The notes under the pieces: model-generated
The model's input: the letters and a program-made list of their open reading frames with translations, nothing else
The model's database searches: none
What the model was told of the DNA's origin: nothing
Shown here: positions 1-9,407 of the stretch, piece by piece
Position numbering within the stretch: position 1 is the first letter of the stretch
Layout of the letters: every line of letters starts with the position of its first letter
Origin: Axinella damicornis
Lineage: Eukaryota; Porifera; Demospongiae; Axinellida; Axinellidae
Assembly (NCBI GenBank): GCA_963931865.1
Contig: OZ007509.1
Coordinates: forward strand, 3,301,554-3,365,553
Reading direction: 5' to 3'
Length of the DNA: 64,000 nt
Program-made: the position numbers and the translations under genes

Positions 1-90
1 GGCCTGCTGTGTGTTCAGCTCAAGCACAAAACAGCCGCCCCCGAGAGTCTACCCTACATCTACCTGCCATCACGCACGTCACCATGCAGA

Positions 91-175
91 TCTCCCAGGC
101 CTTCCCCCTCCATTTTTTGCATACTTCAAGCAATCAAAACTGGAGGTGGTGATTCTTAGGCTTGGGAACGAGGCC
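91..175. repeat. Degenerate copy of palindromic MITE family 1
   Basis: Inverted ends CCCAGGCCTT and CTTGGGAACGAGGCC flank a short core inside the NUP214 intron. It belongs to the family described in the findings. Confidence 0.6.
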
Positions 176-480
176 AAACCTGTAGCTGGGTACAGTATCT
201 AGCATCCAGCATTTCGCGAATGTGGCAGTAAAATCTCCACTAGAGCTGAAACAGAATTTGAGTACCCGGATGTCTGGCAGCAAAATGTGCAGATAGCCTG
301 ATAGGGTACTAGAGCACATAACAAACTGAACCTTACAGTAAGCTAATGTACCGTCATCTACAAATGCTAATGTACCTTGCTGAGTTGAAAGGTCGGTGGT
401 GGCAAATGGAGAAATGGGGACCCCCTACAGAAACAAAAAGTAGCATTATAACACAAATGAGCGTGATAATTTGGGCAAGC

Positions 481-622
481 TGTGAGTGGATGCAATCAGA
501 GTCCAATGAATCATCTATGAGCAAAGCGACACGTGAGTGGATGCAATCAGAGTTCAATGAATCATCAATGAGCAAAGCGACAAGTAAGTGGATGCAATGA
601 ATCATCCATGAGCAAAGCGACA
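481..622. repeat. Three-copy tandem repeat, about 52-bp unit
   Basis: A unit beginning GTGAGTGGATGCAAT and ending GAGCAAAGCGACA occurs three times in a row; the third copy is shortened. It lies in the NUP214 intron left of the exon at 729. Confidence 0.85.
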
Positions 623-728
623 CGAGGCATCATACTGAACAGTGAGTTTGTCCTACCAGTTGCATTACCAGGTGTGCGGCTGCCACTAGAACTAGGTTCA
701 ACCTCATTGTCATGGTTGCCATACCAAC

Positions 729-1780
729 CTTCAAGGAGAGAGCCCTGGTATCATAGAAGAGGCATTTGATGGTTGTGTTCTCCCTGAGGACCACACACAG
801 AGTGAGGCTGTCACAGGAGAGGGAGACGAGGAGCGGAGGGACATGTGTGGGGATGAGGGTGGCCTTCAGAGAGGACACATCCGCTACATGGGGAAATATG
901 GAATACAAATGTTAACGAACGGGGGCATTATTAATGCACACCACAAAGATACCCATGTGGCAGGAATATTCCAGTATTATTTAGTGTTGGTTGCCTTCAT
1001 TGTATGACAGCTAAAATCGTACAAAACATAGTTATAGTTGAACATGAACAAATGTCGATGTCACACGCACCCACATGCACAGAGGTTTCGCACACATGCG
1101 CAGTACCTATTGCATTCCGAGGTCCGATCGTCTCATCTTGATCCAAAGCATACAAGATAGATGTCTCAAAGACATACACACCTGTAGAAACAGAATGGAG
1201 TGGTGATAAGAACTACCGATAGAACTTCAGCACGGAATCACTGTTGTTTCTTTGTAAACCACTCCGGCTAAGCTAGGGGAGCAGTTCTCCAAACTTTCCG
1301 GAAACAAAACTAGCAGCCATGCTTACATGTTATAGATCATAATGGATTTCAACAACATGTACCGTATATGCCCACCAACATCCAACAGCGCAGTCTCACT
1401 CAGCCGCCATTGTGTATATCGTGTCCAGAATACGTATGTGTACGTGCATATGCACACATAATTGATCAGAGCCAGAGCAGAGCAAGAATAAGCTTGACAG
1501 CATCGGGTTGGGGTTCAATCTTGTCCGTCATATGCTTATATAGCATCCAAGCATAGGAGTTGAGAGTTGGACACTCCTTCTCTGCTGTTGGCCGGTGGCT
1601 CAAGCGCTCTTGGCACTGTTAATAAAGACCAAGGCAGCTGCTATTATCGAACTTACCGCTGCTGCAGCCAACAAAGGTGAGTCCAAACTCATTGGAGGTG
1701 CACAGGAGAGAGTAGCGCAATTTCAGTGCGACTGCCGGGTCCCCAATACTGACCTTACGCAGCTGCCGGAAGTAGAAATC
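729..1780 (-). CDS. NUP214: NUP214 N-terminal beta-propeller, partial gene
   Basis: Nuclear pore protein of the cytoplasmic face; its N-terminal propeller docks the mRNA-export helicase DDX19. Three exons read in one frame with canonical splice sites: 1657..1780 (starts DFYFRQLRKV, ends FVGCSSG), 1107..1181 (VYVFETSILYALDQDE) and 729..883 (contains LVSLSCDSLTLCVVLREN and FYDTRAL). Together they align collinearly with the start of animal NUP214, including the KDFQFR..KKVRIFD, SNKYGLVFAGGASG and ALSCDNLTLSVC blocks known from the human protein. Intron phases are 1, 1 and 0. The exon with the start codon is missing, somewhere right of 1780. The next exon should lie left of 729; a weak candidate after an AG near 50 runs off the window edge (GGGCFVLELN). 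The FG-repeat C-terminus is outside the window. Identity is secure; completeness is not. Confidence 0.88.
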
Positions 1781-2826
1781 CTGAAGAAAGGACAAAGTGA
1801 AGCAGTCAACGCTACAGAAGTCATGCAGTCAGACAGTGTATGAGAACCAGACTGTCATTACATAGAGTCTGGGAACTAGACTGTCATTACACAGAAGGGT
1901 TTGGGAATCAGACTAACCACTGGACTAACGACACTCGAACTGCCTACACCCTTCGCATTCAATCAGTGCATGGCTAGCCCTCAAGAGAGCCTCTCTAAAC
2001 CGCATCATACATGTAGCTATGCTGACACCCTCCTCCCTAATGTCACGCTTTTGCGCAACTAGCCAACAAAGGTGTGGGGGGGGGGGGGGGGGGGGAGGCA
2101 CTCTTTTTTGCTGTTTGACTACTGGCTTTTAGTCATTGTCTTCTTGCCGCTCCACCAATATTGCTGTTGCATAATGCAACCCAAACGTTCAAATTTCTGA
2201 GCCGTTTTGACCATTGACCATCGAGTCTACTGGAGTGAACCACCTTGTTCGAGAGGCTCCCTAACCATTCCCCTAAACTCAACCGTCTTCCTGCAGCTCA
2301 CGTGCACGGGGTTGCATCGCTACTGAGTTGCACATCCACATGCACAAACTAGCTCACTCAAAAGTACTCATAAAACGGCTGAGCCAAATAAAGTGCGTCA
2401 TACCTTCACTTCACGTTCCTCCATGATTTGTCGTCTTGCGTTCTTCGACTGCAAATTATATCAGGCTACCCTCAATCCCGCTACCAGATGGGCCTCTTGG
2501 AAGTGCAGCTAGATGAAACCGGTTCAGTAACTCCAATTAACACGCACCTCCAAATGGAGGCCAGCGGCGCTAGGCCGCATAGGCGTATCAGCCCCTCCCT
2601 CCAATGCCAATTGTTAACATGTTATGGGCTCTGGTAAGAACACTGCTAACAAAATTCTTCACTGTTGCTTGCCATGCTACAGCGATTATACACTCGCTAC
2701 AGTGGTATTGTATTTGTATTGCCATGGCCACTGTCCAACTCGTCCCATCCCATCCCATAAAGAAACGGCTGGCTGCGGCGCTGCGCGAGAGTCGAGCCTA
2801 CGAGTTGACGAGACCACCCGACAGAA
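1781..2826. other. Intergenic region between NUP214 exons and gene A
   Basis: It should hold the first exon of NUP214 (minus) and the promoter of gene A (plus), but neither is clear. A run of about 19 G lies near 2077..2095. The last 70 bases resemble the region before gene B (GAAACGGCTG..GCGGCGCTGCGC in both), so gene A and B share upstream sequence. Confidence 0.5.
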
Positions 2827-3011
2827 ATGAAGGACCGGCTGCTACACTACTTGAGACAATTGAGGTGCTCCGGTCAAAAAGGGGTATAAAACGTAATTCG
2901 AACAAAAAAGGGTTAAATGCGGAATCGAACACGTGAACACCTGCGCTATATATATGCGGGAGTGAAATTTTGGTAGAGAAGGATTCCCTTTCGTAGCTAA
3001 ATGGACCGAGA

Positions 3012-4145
3012 ATGGCGGCGAGTAGCACAGAATTCAATCTGACTTATGACCTTGATACTATGCAGGTGGAAGAAGGACAAAATATTGAAGTGAGTGGAGA
3101 CAACGCCACAGATGAAGCTGAGGTTGGTGCACATGGTAGGAAGCGAGTCAGAAATCCTGATTCTTGGAAGAGGAAGCATGTCAAGAAGAAGGGACTTCGA
3201 TGCAATGCACCACAGGTCAGCATTGATGATATAGTCGGAAAGGAATGCTGTAAGAAAGCTTGTAATCGGTGTGTCCCAGCTGAACACCTTGCGACTTTAC
3301 GACAGCACTTTTCCGCTCTCACATATGATGAGCAAAACTTGTATTTGACTGGTCTGATGATTAGACGGGAAACAAAGAAGTCCGTTGGTCACAAGAGGAA
3401 GAGTATTCCATCTGTTAGTAAATATGGAAAGAAAGTGGGTCGACCACCTGCCGAAGAAAGCAGCTTCAGTGTCAATTACCAGATACGAGACGAAAAGGGA
3501 CTGAATCGGAAGGTGGGCCAAAAGGCATTTCTCTTAATATATGGCTTTGGTAAACGGAGGCTTGAAATTCTTCGCAAAAAGATGCCTGTGGGATCAACTG
3601 TGCCTGAACCTGACTGCCGAGGAAAGCACAGTAATCGACCTTTGAAAGTGTCCGATGAACTTCACCAAAAGGTTAGAGAGCACATTATGTCTTTTCCTGC
3701 CAAACACAGCCATTACTCTAGGCATGACAACCCGGGAAGACTCTATCTCTCTCCAGATCTTTCGATAGCAAGAATGTTTTTGGTTAAGCATGATCCTCGG
3801 TATGTTGAATGTATGGAAAGAAGAAGAGAGGCGCTTGTAAGCCACCAGGAAGTTGATTCTGAAGAAATAAAGCCAATTGTTTCTGAACGCTATTACCATG
3901 ACATATTTGTCAAGGAGTTCAACATTCACTTCAGATCTCCCCGATCTGATACATGTGATAAATGTGACTCTTTGCACATAAACATTGAAGCAGCTGAGAG
4001 TGATGGGGACAAAGCTCAACTTGAACAGGAGCTGCAGGCTCATCTCATGTTAGCTGAAAATGGTTACGCTAGCTTACGCAAAGACTGTGAAATGTCCAAG
4101 CAGTCTTGGTCACAAGCTAGGACAGCTGCCAATGTTGAATGTTAA
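3012..4145 (+). CDS. Transposon ORF 1, basic N-terminal-half protein (377 aa)
   Basis: Intact ORF with an ATG in good context (AGAATGGCG). It has an acidic start, then a basic stretch (RKRVRNPDSWKRKHVKKKG, about residues 43-61) typical of the N-terminus of transposase-like proteins common in animals that carry a DUF7869-type C-terminus. A Cys cluster (CCKKACNRC, about residue 79) and DTCDKCD (about residue 314) could bind zinc. The protein stops after a helical segment, just where related single-ORF proteins continue into the catalytic-looking half; here that half is on the opposite strand at 4537..5706. The family assignment is from memory of protein architecture, not a search. Likely role: DNA binding or transposition accessory. 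Confidence 0.75.
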   Translation: MAASSTEFNLTYDLDTMQVEEGQNIEVSGDNATDEAEVGAHGRKRVRNPDSWKRKHVKKKGLRCNAPQVSIDDIVGKECCKKACNRCVPAEHLATLRQHFSALTYDEQNLYLTGLMIRRETKKSVGHKRKSIPSVSKYGKKVGRPPAEESSFSVNYQIRDEKGLNRKVGQKAFLLIYGFGKRRLEILRKKMPVGSTVPEPDCRGKHSNRPLKVSDELHQKVREHIMSFPAKHSHYSRHDNPGRLYLSPDLSIARMFLVKHDPRYVECMERRREALVSHQEVDSEEIKPIVSERYYHDIFVKEFNIHFRSPRSDTCDKCDSLHINIEAAESDGDKAQLEQELQAHLMLAENGYASLRKDCEMSKQSWSQARTAANVEC

Positions 4146-4309
4146 TTTGAAAAGCACTGTTCGTTAAACTCCATGCACTGATGTCACATTGCAGACTGTA
4201 CATATAGTACAGGTGCCAATTTTCATGCATTAATTAGTTAATTATTGCCAAGGTGAATTGCATGCAGTGCTCTAATAGGAATAGTGTCATGAAAATTTAA
4301 TATCAACAA

Positions 4310-4505
4310 GAGATGCCATTACAGGGAAACATGAAGCCCATTAGTACAACCTGTCATGAAATGTTCTTACAAGAGAGATGCCATTACAGGGAAACATGAA
4401 TGAAGCCTGGTTGCACCATTAGCACAACCTGAGTGTCATGAACGTACAAGAGAGATGCCATTACAGGGAAACATGAAGCCTGGTTGCACCATTAGCAGGT
4501 GTCAT
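4310..4505. repeat. Three-copy direct repeat between the two transposon ORFs
   Basis: GAGATGCCATTACAGGGAAA is repeated three times, each followed by similar sequence (GCCTGGTTGCACCATTAGCA in two copies), at about 65-70 bp spacing. It lies at the shared 3' side of both ORFs. Confidence 0.85.
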
Positions 4506-4536
4506 ACAAATATACATACCAACAAGCAAAGTCACA

Positions 4537-5706
4537 TCAATCACTATCACTATCCTCACTTTCCTCTAACTCAATCGCTGGCAGGTCAAGGTACATATCC
4601 TTGGCAGTATCAGGTAAATACTTCATTGCCAGCTTCTTTAAATCAGCAGCCTTTGCAGCTTTGATACCAAGAGGATAACTTGCATATAGCGGAGGAGGAA
4701 AATGTTGTAGGTGGACCTTAAAATTAGACTTCTTATAGAAGGAGACTCTGCGTGGTGTTTCGGAAAGGTCATAGGTGTAACGTGCCCATACCTCTTGAGG
4801 ATGCTGTCTCCTTTCGACAGCACCATTCACAAGCATTTCTCCAACTCCAAAGTTAAACCAAAGGACTTTGCTGAATTCTAGAGGCTTTCCTTCTACATCT
4901 TTGTTACGTTCAGTATACATATGGCGAAGATGGTCTCGGTGGTTGCCAAAATAGTCTTGATGCATCTCAATCACTTCCACTCTGGAACTTGCATTCACTG
5001 CTGAATCTCTCACATGCTTATACCATTCCTGTGGAGTGTATACATTCTCAATTTGACTCAAGTATTTCTCAATAACTCCAAAGCATCGATCTGTTGGTCC
5101 ATAAGTATGCCCAACTACAAGGAATTTGTAGTCAATTCTAGAATAGACACCTTTTCTAATTAAATCTTGAAAGAACCAGATAACACAGTTATTTTTATTC
5201 TGTCCAGCACAATTGTCTGCCCACCAAACACTCCATTTAGCTCCCGTACGCCCAAATCGAGTATCATAAATGAATCGCGAAAGGCATGAAACCACATCAT
5301 TAGCTCCGCGATGTGCGACTAGCTCATTCCACAAGAATCCACAGGTTATGTTAATCGAGGCACAGAATATCCCAAAAAGATATGTCCACAAGAGCCGCAT
5401 ATAGAACTGCTTGCTTACTGTAAGTTTAGGTGTAGGCATGTTCTGTTGGAAGTCGAAATGAAAGACATCCACAGCATTAACGCTGTTGAAGGTTGGCAGA
5501 CTGTGATCCCCACAACAGTTAGCACACATCCATGTTTCTTCAGTGTCAAGCCTTTTGTACTGTGCACTAGAAAGCTTTAGGCCAAGGCCACAACTGCAGT
5601 GGAACCAGGAAGAACAGGGGCCTTCACATTGCACAGCTTGGTGTCCATCTTTTACTTCTAATTTACATCCGCCGCAAGGGTACTGCACATCCATTTCCGA
5701 GCCCAT
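4537..5706 (-). CDS. Transposon ORF 2, PHD-like finger plus DDE-like domain (389 aa)
   Basis: ATG at 5706 with an intact frame. Residues about 11-66 hold a Cys/His pattern (CGGCKL, CEGPCSSWFHCSC, WMCANCC) like a PHD/RING finger. From about residue 78 it matches the C-terminal half of DUF7869-type transposase-like proteins: VDVFHFDFQQNMPTP, WWADNCAGQNKNN and FGVIEKYL. The Asp in HFDFQ, the Asp in WADNC and the Glu in VIEK are candidate catalytic residues of an RNase H-like fold (inference). The C-terminus is acidic (ELEESEDSDSD). In relatives I recall, this half is fused behind the kind of region found here as ORF 1, so the divided, opposed arrangement is unusual. Confidence 0.75.
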   Translation of the reverse strand: MGSEMDVQYPCGGCKLEVKDGHQAVQCEGPCSSWFHCSCGLGLKLSSAQYKRLDTEETWMCANCCGDHSLPTFNSVNAVDVFHFDFQQNMPTPKLTVSKQFYMRLLWTYLFGIFCASINITCGFLWNELVAHRGANDVVSCLSRFIYDTRFGRTGAKWSVWWADNCAGQNKNNCVIWFFQDLIRKGVYSRIDYKFLVVGHTYGPTDRCFGVIEKYLSQIENVYTPQEWYKHVRDSAVNASSRVEVIEMHQDYFGNHRDHLRHMYTERNKDVEGKPLEFSKVLWFNFGVGEMLVNGAVERRQHPQEVWARYTYDLSETPRRVSFYKKSNFKVHLQHFPPPLYASYPLGIKAAKAADLKKLAMKYLPDTAKDMYLDLPAIELEESEDSDSD

Positions 5707-6240
5707 TCAGGTCCTATGGAATGAGGACAAAGGGATTATCACAGCAGAAGGGGTAAAAAACGTCAAACCTACCAGTGAAAGGGGCATTAAACGCTCTCTG
5801 GAGATGGCCGACAACCACGTGGCTATAAACAAGAACGGTTCCATTTAATCTAAATAGAATATTACGGTCAAATGATGTAATATTCTATTTATCCGTTTTC
5901 TCGAAATTTGAAAAATACGTTTTATTCCCCTTATTGACCGGAGCTCTTCAATTGTTTCCAGGAGTTGTGAGAAAGGTGGACGCAAGCACTATAGAATATA
6001 GTCTCGCAGGCCAGCCTCTTTTTCCAAGTAGGAGCTGCGCCCCCTACTTGCGAGAGTAGATAGAAAATAATTTATTGGGTTCCTGTTGGACAAATTACTG
6101 TAGTCATGCATTTTCAAAATTGCATAGTAAGTCGACTGTGATGGATTTGATGAGCATGTAATCACCATCATGGAACTGATCTAGTAGCAGCCGTGTTTGT
6201 AAGTCTTTTGGGCCACACCCCGGCTGGCCATTTGGGTATA

Positions 6241-6453
6241 CAGTCAAACCTCCGAACAAAGGACACTTTGGGAACAATATAAATTCAAGTCTTTTGTCCT
6301 TTGTAGAGAGGTTGTCCTCTTCTCGGAGGTTCAAAATGTATTAGAACCATAGGCAAACCAATTATTGGGACCTTGAAAAGCGTCCTTTGCAGAGAGGTTT
6401 ATTATAATTATTGTGTCCCTATCTCGGAGGGTCCACTATCGGAGGTTTGACTG
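6241..6453. mobile_element. Pogo/Tigger-type MITE, TA target duplication
   Basis: The terminal inverted repeats CAGTCAAACCTCCGA and TCGGAGGTTTGACTG are flanked by TA on both sides (6239..6240 and 6454..6455). No coding capacity. It sits in intron 1 of gene A and is missing from the matching intron of gene B, where sequence resembling both flanks (GCAGCCGTGTT, GACTCTATTT) is not separated by it, so it inserted after the duplication. Confidence 0.9.
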
Positions 6454-7231
6454 TAAAAGGGACTCTATTTGAGGTGTAAGATATGGATGGCAGCCCAAAA
6501 ATGGACAATAATTTATTATGATGAAAAGTAAGAAGGGGACTGACTTCGTACATTTGATCCCTAGAAGCTATTATGTATAGTGGTATATAAATGTCTGTAT
6601 CAAAAATCAGCTGAATATTCTGATGTCAGGCTACTGTTGTTTTAGGGTAGACAATCAATTCTCCATATATGGAATAACACTATACAAAACTATGTCATGA
6701 TTACATCCTGGTATCTGGAGAGTATGGACATAGTGGTCTGCAAAGGGCTCGGGTTGTCAAGCATTGTTAAAATCTATGTGTGGCCCTGTTTATTCCAAAT
6801 GCATGCTATATGTAATGAAAGGAGCGCATCGAGCTGGCGAAGTAATAACTTACCTAAGCATGTTGTACGTAATGATAGTGTGTTGCTGTCACAGAATGGA
6901 TACATGTACTGTACAACAGACTGCAGAGAACATTTCTTCTCTGTGTAACTAAAGTATGAGTGCAACTCATCATACTGAGTGAGTTTTGTTATCATCATTT
7001 CCATTCCTCTCATAGGTTGCTGTACCTTTCTTTGTCCTGGCCGCTGTTGGATGGCTCTTGGTAGTGATTGGCTTTGGAATCGGAGCTAATTCCGATAGTG
7101 TGTGAGTCACACCAGTTATAGGGTAACATTGTGCTATCCCTATACTGTAAAACCTGTGTAGCTTATACTAAGTCTTACATTTACATGGTTGACACAAATG
7201 CAGAGAAGTTCTCGGTGTGCATGCTAATGTC

Positions 7232-7346
7232 TGCCTCGTTCCCAGGCCCCCCCCCCCCAGCTTTTTGTAAAAAAATGGAGTATGTGACAAAATATTTTTT
7301 TGTACAGTATGTGCAAAGGCTGGGTAGGGGCCTGGGAACGAGGCTA
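7232..7346. repeat. Family 1 palindromic MITE copy
   Basis: GCCTCGTTCCCAGGCC and GGCCTGGGAACGAGGC form the inverted ends, with a C-run in the core. It lies in intron 2 of gene A. Confidence 0.85.
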
Positions 7347-7384
7347 TGGTATTAACATAGCATTGAGAAACGTTTGGTGCATGT

Positions 7385-7504
7385 CTAGTCTCTGTCCCAG
7401 ACCCAACCAACCCCAGCACAGATTGCTTTTAAGTATCGCGTTATACTGCATGGAAGTGATAAATGCGCTGGATATTAGGTCTGGGAATGAGCGTATGAGA
7501 CTAG
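7385..7504. repeat. Family 1 MITE, TAGTCTC subtype, degenerate
   Basis: Begins CTAGTCTCTGTCCCAGACCC and ends GGTCTGGGAATGAGCG..GAGACTAG. Second insertion in the same intron. Confidence 0.7.
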
Positions 7505-8384
7505 TGCATGTCATGCATTCTTGCATTCGTTTGCCTGCAGGCTCATCCAGATTCGTAGAGACCAATCTGATTCCTACCCTCACTGGGTGGTCAGCATCGG
7601 AGGACCTGTTGTAATTGTTGTGGGTGTAATCCATGCTGCTCTCCCGCAGCGTTACAGCAGAGTCATTGCACCATTTGTATCCCACATCATGTGCAAGATC
7701 AATACAACACTACAGTTAAACTTCACAAATTTATCCCTGTCCAGTTTAGTTTAGCTCTAGCTGATAGCCTTTGATGTGGTACAGTGACATTTCTTGACAC
7801 TTGAAGTTAATACGACAAAGGCATTTATGGCTGGACTTACGTATAATTATATCCTGAGCTCAAGCTCCAGTGTGTTCGTAGTTCATGTGCCGCTGCATGC
7901 ATTTATTGTGTGAAAAGCCATAATTATAGACTCCTGGCTATATAGTAGTATGCATTCAATTACTATACCTAGCCTTGTTCCCAGGCCCCAGCTTTTGCCT
8001 GGAACAAGACTACATTATTATCCCTTAACTTGAACTGAATAGATAACCTTGCTCAGTGTGTTCTTCATTACAGCACATGGAATGATACTCGCTTTCACTG
8101 GGAAATATATTGAAAGAGTCAATGAAAACAACGGCAGAGTTATTAATGTTCCAAGTTACGACTGGGTGAATGTTGAGTTTGCAGGGGCATTTATCGCTCT
8201 GTTCTCCTGGGTAAGTAGTTACGATGACTGTCGAACTATTTCCTATAGGTGCAATTTAGTGAACTAGTAGAGTTAGCAACATAATTATGATTGTACTGGT
8301 ATGCATCCCATCTGAGGCAACAAATTGAACAATAGCAGATTATTAACCACATGCTGCACGATGATCGTCACAGAGACGAACTTG

Positions 8385-8470
8385 CCTCATTCCCAGGTAT
8401 CACCTAGCCTCCTTCCCATGCATCACCTAGCCTCCTTCCCAGGCATCACCTAGCCTCCTTCCCAGGCCTA
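8385..8470. repeat. Three-copy 29-bp tandem repeat built from a MITE end
   Basis: TCACCTAGCCTCCTTCCCA is repeated three times, each ending like CCTCGTTCCCAGG. It looks like local amplification of one MITE terminus in intron 4 of gene A. Confidence 0.75.
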
Positions 8471-8617
8471 CGCAGTTTATATTCTTCAGGTATCAACAAG
8501 TGATTCGGTGCGGTTTCAAAATGCCAGGTGGTTCGATGGAGTGTAACCTTTATGCATTATTATGCTTGTCCTTCATTCCAGACTGCAGTGATGATGTTAT
8601 GGCCTTTCTACAGCTGA

Positions 8618-9407
8618 GTCAACTAGCCAGCACTTCAAGGATTCAAACAAGCATTTAGATTTTGCCATACTTGTGCAATTGTAAGAACTACAGTAGGGAA
8701 GAGTGAGAATACCTGCCATCACTATTATACCGTCCTATTGTGGCAGGCAGGTTGGCCCAGAAAACATCATGATCTCTACCAAGTGTATGGCAGTTGCTGT
8801 TGTATTAATTTTACAGAAATCATTATAGGTTTGCAGATGAACAAATTAAGTAGCTAAACCATGACCTTATGGTGTAGTTCTCTACAATATGAAGAGCTTA
8901 ACGAGGAGATAATTAATGGTGCATGAGTGCACATCAACTTAGGGATGGGATAGAAATGAGGATGGGTAGTTAATGGCATTTGAATGAGACCGCATTTATT
9001 TGGGGCTCCTAGGTGGCCCATGTAACTGTTATACTCGCGAGTAATGAATTAGCTACAATAAATTCTCAATGTTGTGCCGGTGTCTTATATAGTGAATTCA
9101 CAGAGTTGAGTGCCATGTGCTTGCTCTTTCTGTTGCGGAGCAGCAGTTCAGCCAGGATGCATAAGTGGCCCGGGGAACAGAAAAGAGTTTGTTTTGCATG
9201 AGTACTAGTGCAACAGCTGCTGGACTATGATGACTATACTATTATTGTTGCTACTGTCCAATCACAATTGCAATGCCAATCAGCATAAATTACTTACCCA
9301 ATCAAGAGAAACGGCTGTCAGCGGCGCTGCGCCAAAAGGCTTCCCACGAATGACTGACGAGCTAGCTAGTGTCTACGTTGAACGCTGACGACCGATACCC
9401 GACAGAA
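8618..9407. other. Spacer between gene A and gene B
   Basis: About 790 bp with no coding signal. The last 100 bp (GAGAAACGGCTG..GGCGCTGCGCC) matches the region before gene A and is probably the shared promoter. Confidence 0.5.

Larger units (their letters stand above)
2863..5948. mobile_element. 3.1-kb DNA transposon with convergent ORFs and 6-bp TSD
   Basis: The ends are imperfect inverted repeats: left AGGTGCTCCGGTCAAAAAGG, right (complement) AAGAGCTCCGGTCAATAAGG, followed by a shared ATAAAACGTA. CAATTG flanks both sides (2857..2862 and 5949..5954), a 6-bp target duplication. The paralogous uninterrupted site in gene B reads GAGACAGTTGTTTCC, with the six bases present once, which confirms the boundaries. 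Inside are two convergent ORFs, a 3-copy repeat between them and a small hairpin (AATAGAATATTAC / GTAATATTCTATT, near 5855..5889). The superfamily is not assigned; DDE type is inferred from the minus-strand protein. Confidence 0.92.
2827..8617 (+). pseudogene. Gene A: small three-helix membrane protein, first exon broken by a transposon
   Basis: Paralogue of gene B with the same five-exon structure: exon 1 2827..2862 plus 5955..5975 (split by the element at 2863..5948), exon 2 7016..7101, exon 3 7541..7623, exon 4 8074..8210, exon 5 8582..8617. All splice sites match those of gene B. The predicted protein has three hydrophobic helices (around FFVLAAVGWLLVVIGFGIG, VSIGGPVVIVVG and FAGAFIALFSW) and ends TAVMMLWPFYS. 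The insertion falls after codon 12 and carries its own convergent ORFs, so the normal product cannot be made unless translation starts elsewhere or the insertion is absent from some alleles. Exons 2-5 keep open frames and good splice sites, which points to a recent insertion. I do not recognise the family. Confidence 0.65.

Noticed and set aside
1595..1843. Plus-strand 82-codon open frame
   Set aside because: Antisense of the NUP214 exon at 1657..1780, whose minus-strand translation matches a known family.
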